Source of the DNA: an uncultured Aquimarina sp. | Lineage (GTDB): Bacteria > Bacteroidota > Bacteroidia > Flavobacteriales > Flavobacteriaceae | DNA length: 64,000 nucleotides | NCBI GenBank assembly: GCA_947498815.1 | Contig: CANMLU010000020.1 | Span: forward strand, 22,909 to 86,908 | Reading direction: 5' to 3' | In this document: positions 62,301 to 64,000 of the stretch, in pieces | Layout: every line of letters begins with the position of its first letter | How positions within the stretch are numbered: the stretch's first letter is position 1 | Position numbers and translations under genes: made by a program | Notes under the pieces: model-generated | What the model saw: only the letters and a program-made list of their open reading frames with translations | What the model was told of the DNA's origin: nothing | Database searches by the model: none

Positions 62301-62690
62301 ATGGGTTTAGCTGAAAAAAAAGAAATCAGAAGTATCGAAGAAAACAATATTCCTGAAACTAAACAGAAACTTAATACTATATTAGGGAAAGATATAGAAA
62401 TTAGCATCAACTGGGATAGCTTTGAAACCGTAAAACAATTACAAGAAGTTCCGCACCAATGCTTAGGAAGAATTGCTGAAGGAATTGAAAAAGTAGCTTC
62501 AGATGATATGGGAAAAGAAGCGTTACAAGAATCATTAACTACTATTCAAGTAAATAATATAGAAGATGCTTCTGCAAAAAAAATAACTTTTACAGATCAT
62601 ATTTTAACGGTAGACGCCAAGTGGGAGGATTATAGTGATGGAATCTTTACTGCTGGTGATTATAGAACGCAAATTGAGAATCTTTTATAA
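62301..62690 (+). CDS. Hypothetical 129-residue protein, single shared domain
   Basis: No signal peptide or membrane segment. After ~20 charged residues the protein shows ISINWDSFETVKQLQEVPHQ, a helix (LGRIAEGIEKVASDDMGKEAL) and three beta strands (TIQVNN, KITFTDHILTVDAKW, IFTAGDYRTQIENLL). The same pattern forms the C-terminal half of the next gene, so the two proteins contain one homologous domain. I do not recognise it. It is the first gene after a motif promoter and the next gene starts 7 bp after its stop, so they are co-transcribed. A complex or a toxin/immunity-style pair would fit; neither is shown. Confidence 0.65.
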   Translation: MGLAEKKEIRSIEENNIPETKQKLNTILGKDIEISINWDSFETVKQLQEVPHQCLGRIAEGIEKVASDDMGKEALQESLTTIQVNNIEDASAKKITFTDHILTVDAKWEDYSDGIFTAGDYRTQIENLL

Positions 62691-62697
62691 GTAAGAG

Positions 62698-63402
62698 ATG
62701 CATATTCAAAATATACTCACGTATGTAGGAACTAATAAAATAGAAAATATTCTAGAGATTGCTTATGGTATTCATAAACAATCTCTAGATAATACATCTC
62801 TAAACAGTTCTTTTCAGGTTGCCTTGACATTTGCCTCAGGGCTAAGTGTTCGTGGTTACATAATTGGCTTAGATAAGAGTTCAAAAATGGTCACTATAGC
62901 AAGCTTCTTAAACAATGAACAAAGTTATAATGTTCAATATATAGAACTTAACGGAATTCAATCAGTTGGTATTGAAAATTTTGAAAAAAATGCAACTGCA
63001 TTTTGTAAAAACCAAATACCTGAAGGTATTGGTACACCTCCAACTATTTTGGTATTAAAAAGAGAGTTACTAGAGGTAGAAAAAACATTACAAAACACGG
63101 CTCATTCAAATTTAAAAATACAAATAGACTGGACAGCAATAGACAAAGATGTCCATAGAACAGTGTGGGCTATAGATGGTATTTTGAAACAAATCACACA
63201 ATTAACACTTCTTGTAAAGGGTGATGTAGATTTTATTAATGCCCTTAACGAATCCGTAAAGCATATAAAAATTATAGATTCTAAAGCCAGTAAAATGAGT
63301 ATTGAACAGGATGTTTTAATAATTCCTTTTGTATTTTCTTCTGGCCTTGTTGGAGTGGTACAAGCAGAAACTATTCATGAATTTTTGTCTAAGAATTTGT
63401 AA
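62698..63402 (+). CDS. Hypothetical 234-residue protein with N-terminal Sm-like segment and shared C-terminal domain
   Basis: Two parts. Residues ~1-115 include LTFASGLSVRGYIIGLD, KMVTIASFL and YIELNGIQSVGI, an alternating strand pattern reminiscent of Sm/LSm-type barrels (weak). Residues ~140-234 (KIQIDWTAIDKDVHRTVWAI, ALNESVKHIKIID, MSIEQDVLIIPFVF, VQAETIHEFL) parallel the preceding 129-residue protein strand for strand. There is no signal peptide. It lies 7 bp after that gene in the same motif-controlled transcript. Function unknown; partner binding or regulation are possible. Confidence 0.65.
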   Translation: MHIQNILTYVGTNKIENILEIAYGIHKQSLDNTSLNSSFQVALTFASGLSVRGYIIGLDKSSKMVTIASFLNNEQSYNVQYIELNGIQSVGIENFEKNATAFCKNQIPEGIGTPPTILVLKRELLEVEKTLQNTAHSNLKIQIDWTAIDKDVHRTVWAIDGILKQITQLTLLVKGDVDFINALNESVKHIKIIDSKASKMSIEQDVLIIPFVFSSGLVGVVQAETIHEFLSKNL

Positions 63403-63484
63403 AAAAAAGTATGACCAATTGGCTATACTCAATTGTCCAGCCATAATTAATAATTTAAATATCCTCAAAATGAACTAAGTAGTA

Positions 63485-63578
63485 TTCGTCAAGCTGAAAC
63501 AAGTTCAGCTTCTCGTCTTATTTTACTGAAAATAAGTTTCATGAGATCCGGAAATAAATTCAGGATGATGCTAATTTC
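63485..63578. repeat. Palindromic dispersed-repeat-like sequence
   Basis: AGCTGAAACAAGTTCAGCT (63491-63509) is a 7-bp inverted repeat with a 5-nt centre, followed by CATGAGATCCGGAAATAAATTCAGGATGATG. I recall very similar paired phrases (GTCATGCTGAAC.. and ..TTCAGGATGACG) scattered between genes in many flavobacterial genomes, so this is probably a copy of a REP-like element. The family match is from memory. Confidence 0.5.
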
Positions 63579-63628
63579 AATTTTAGGTATGATAACCGAC
63601 ATTCAAAATAATAATATTGAAAAACAAC

Positions 63629-64000
63629 ATGAAGCATATAATAAAAGTAGATCTTTCTTCAAATCAGAACATCTTAAAAACTCTTGACTACATATCAAAT
63701 AATTATGACGAAATAGCCAAAGATAGTTATGAGAATTCTGGAATTGAATTTTATGATCAATTGACAGGAAAACTAATTGAATTAGAAAAACCTGTACATC
63801 CAAAAATACCAAACTACAGTGAACTTGCTTTTTATTTAACCGCTGTTCAAGAAGATAATAGCAAAGATAAAATAAATCACTCAAATTGTTATTGATAAAA
63901 ACAGTTCTAAATCCCTTTGGATGAATGACGAAATACAAATGGGACTTAGTGCTGCTTTTGCACTTGCTTTTAATTGTAAAAGTCATATCTCTAATTTTAT
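63629..64000 (+). pseudogene. Hypothetical gene with a probable frameshift, running off the window
   Basis: From ATG 63629 an 88-residue frame (MKHIIKVDLSSNQNILKTLD onward) stops at 63895. Another frame then reads ITQIVIDKNSSKSLWMNDEI and MGLSAAFALAFNCKSHISNF without stop to the window end. The two fit together if one A is removed from the run ATAAAATAAATC near 63867-63879 (DKINHSNCY becomes DK-IITQIVID). Together they would form one protein of more than 120 residues with no recognised domain. It could be a true inactivation, programmed slippage or a sequencing error. Confidence 0.5.

Noticed and set aside
63520-63535. TTTACTGAAAATAAG, similar to the promoter motif
   Set aside because: The second half-site is wrong (AATAAG instead of ACAGKG) and it lies inside the dispersed repeat-like element.
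1-64000. CRISPR arrays and rRNA genes
   Set aside because: No regularly spaced short repeats with unique spacers and no rRNA sequence were seen.

Overview
The window is low-GC DNA from a member of the Bacteroidota, most likely the family Flavobacteriaceae. The signs are TAnnTTTG promoter boxes in front of many genes, type IX secretion (T9SS) sorting domains, SprB-type adhesin repeats, a bacillithiol deacetylase, and the order thiol peroxidase - diacylglycerol kinase - ftsK - lolA - lptF/G - ribBA, which I recall as typical of flavobacteria. I cannot name the species.

Region 1 (1-19,200) is housekeeping DNA: NhaC antiporter, thioesterase, nitroreductase, DegT-type aminotransferase, the ribBA/lpt/lolA/ftsK block, an antioxidant block (Tpx, thioredoxin-like protein, 2-Cys peroxiredoxin), a hybrid histidine kinase, a sulfur/thiol pair (trans-sulfuration PLP enzyme and BshB1), tRNA-His, an M28 peptidase lipoprotein and tRNA-Ser. 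Two candidate leftward small RNAs lie at the left edge.

Region 2 (19,200-53,300) is accessory. It opens with a tyrosine recombinase next to tRNA-Ser, a broken AraC-type regulator and a sigma factor. Two AT-rich Imm11/DUF1629-like genes follow. They sit at the end of a leftward 21-kb cluster encoding an outer-membrane barrel, a 1722-residue fibronectin/zincin/toxin-like protein, a 1542-residue beta-rich protein, a fibronectin-repeat protein and a 2164-residue SprB-repeat protein with a T9SS signal. Beyond an IS1595-like remnant lie a 985-residue T9SS/Calx-beta protein and a tandem duplication of a GC-richer Imm11-like gene with a small partner. The duplication junction fused that partner in frame to a T9SS sorting domain.

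Region 3 (53,300-64,000) is regulatory and secretory: two paralogous TPR histidine kinases, a NarL-type response regulator overlapping the second, a 56-residue double-glycine peptide precursor, an AraC-type regulator, a pair of proteins sharing a domain, and a frameshifted gene at the right edge.

The unifying observation is a promoter class. The motif CACTGAAAACAGKG (or its reverse arrangement) lies exactly 23 bp upstream of a TAnnTTTG-like box at six intergenic places: before the barrel operon, within that cluster, and before the Calx-beta protein, the double-glycine peptide, the AraC regulator and the domain-sharing pair. This ties the surface cluster, the T9SS protein and the peptide into one likely regulon, plausibly controlled by the neighbouring two-component system and possibly serving competition with other bacteria. 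The architecture is read directly from the sequence; the function is inference.
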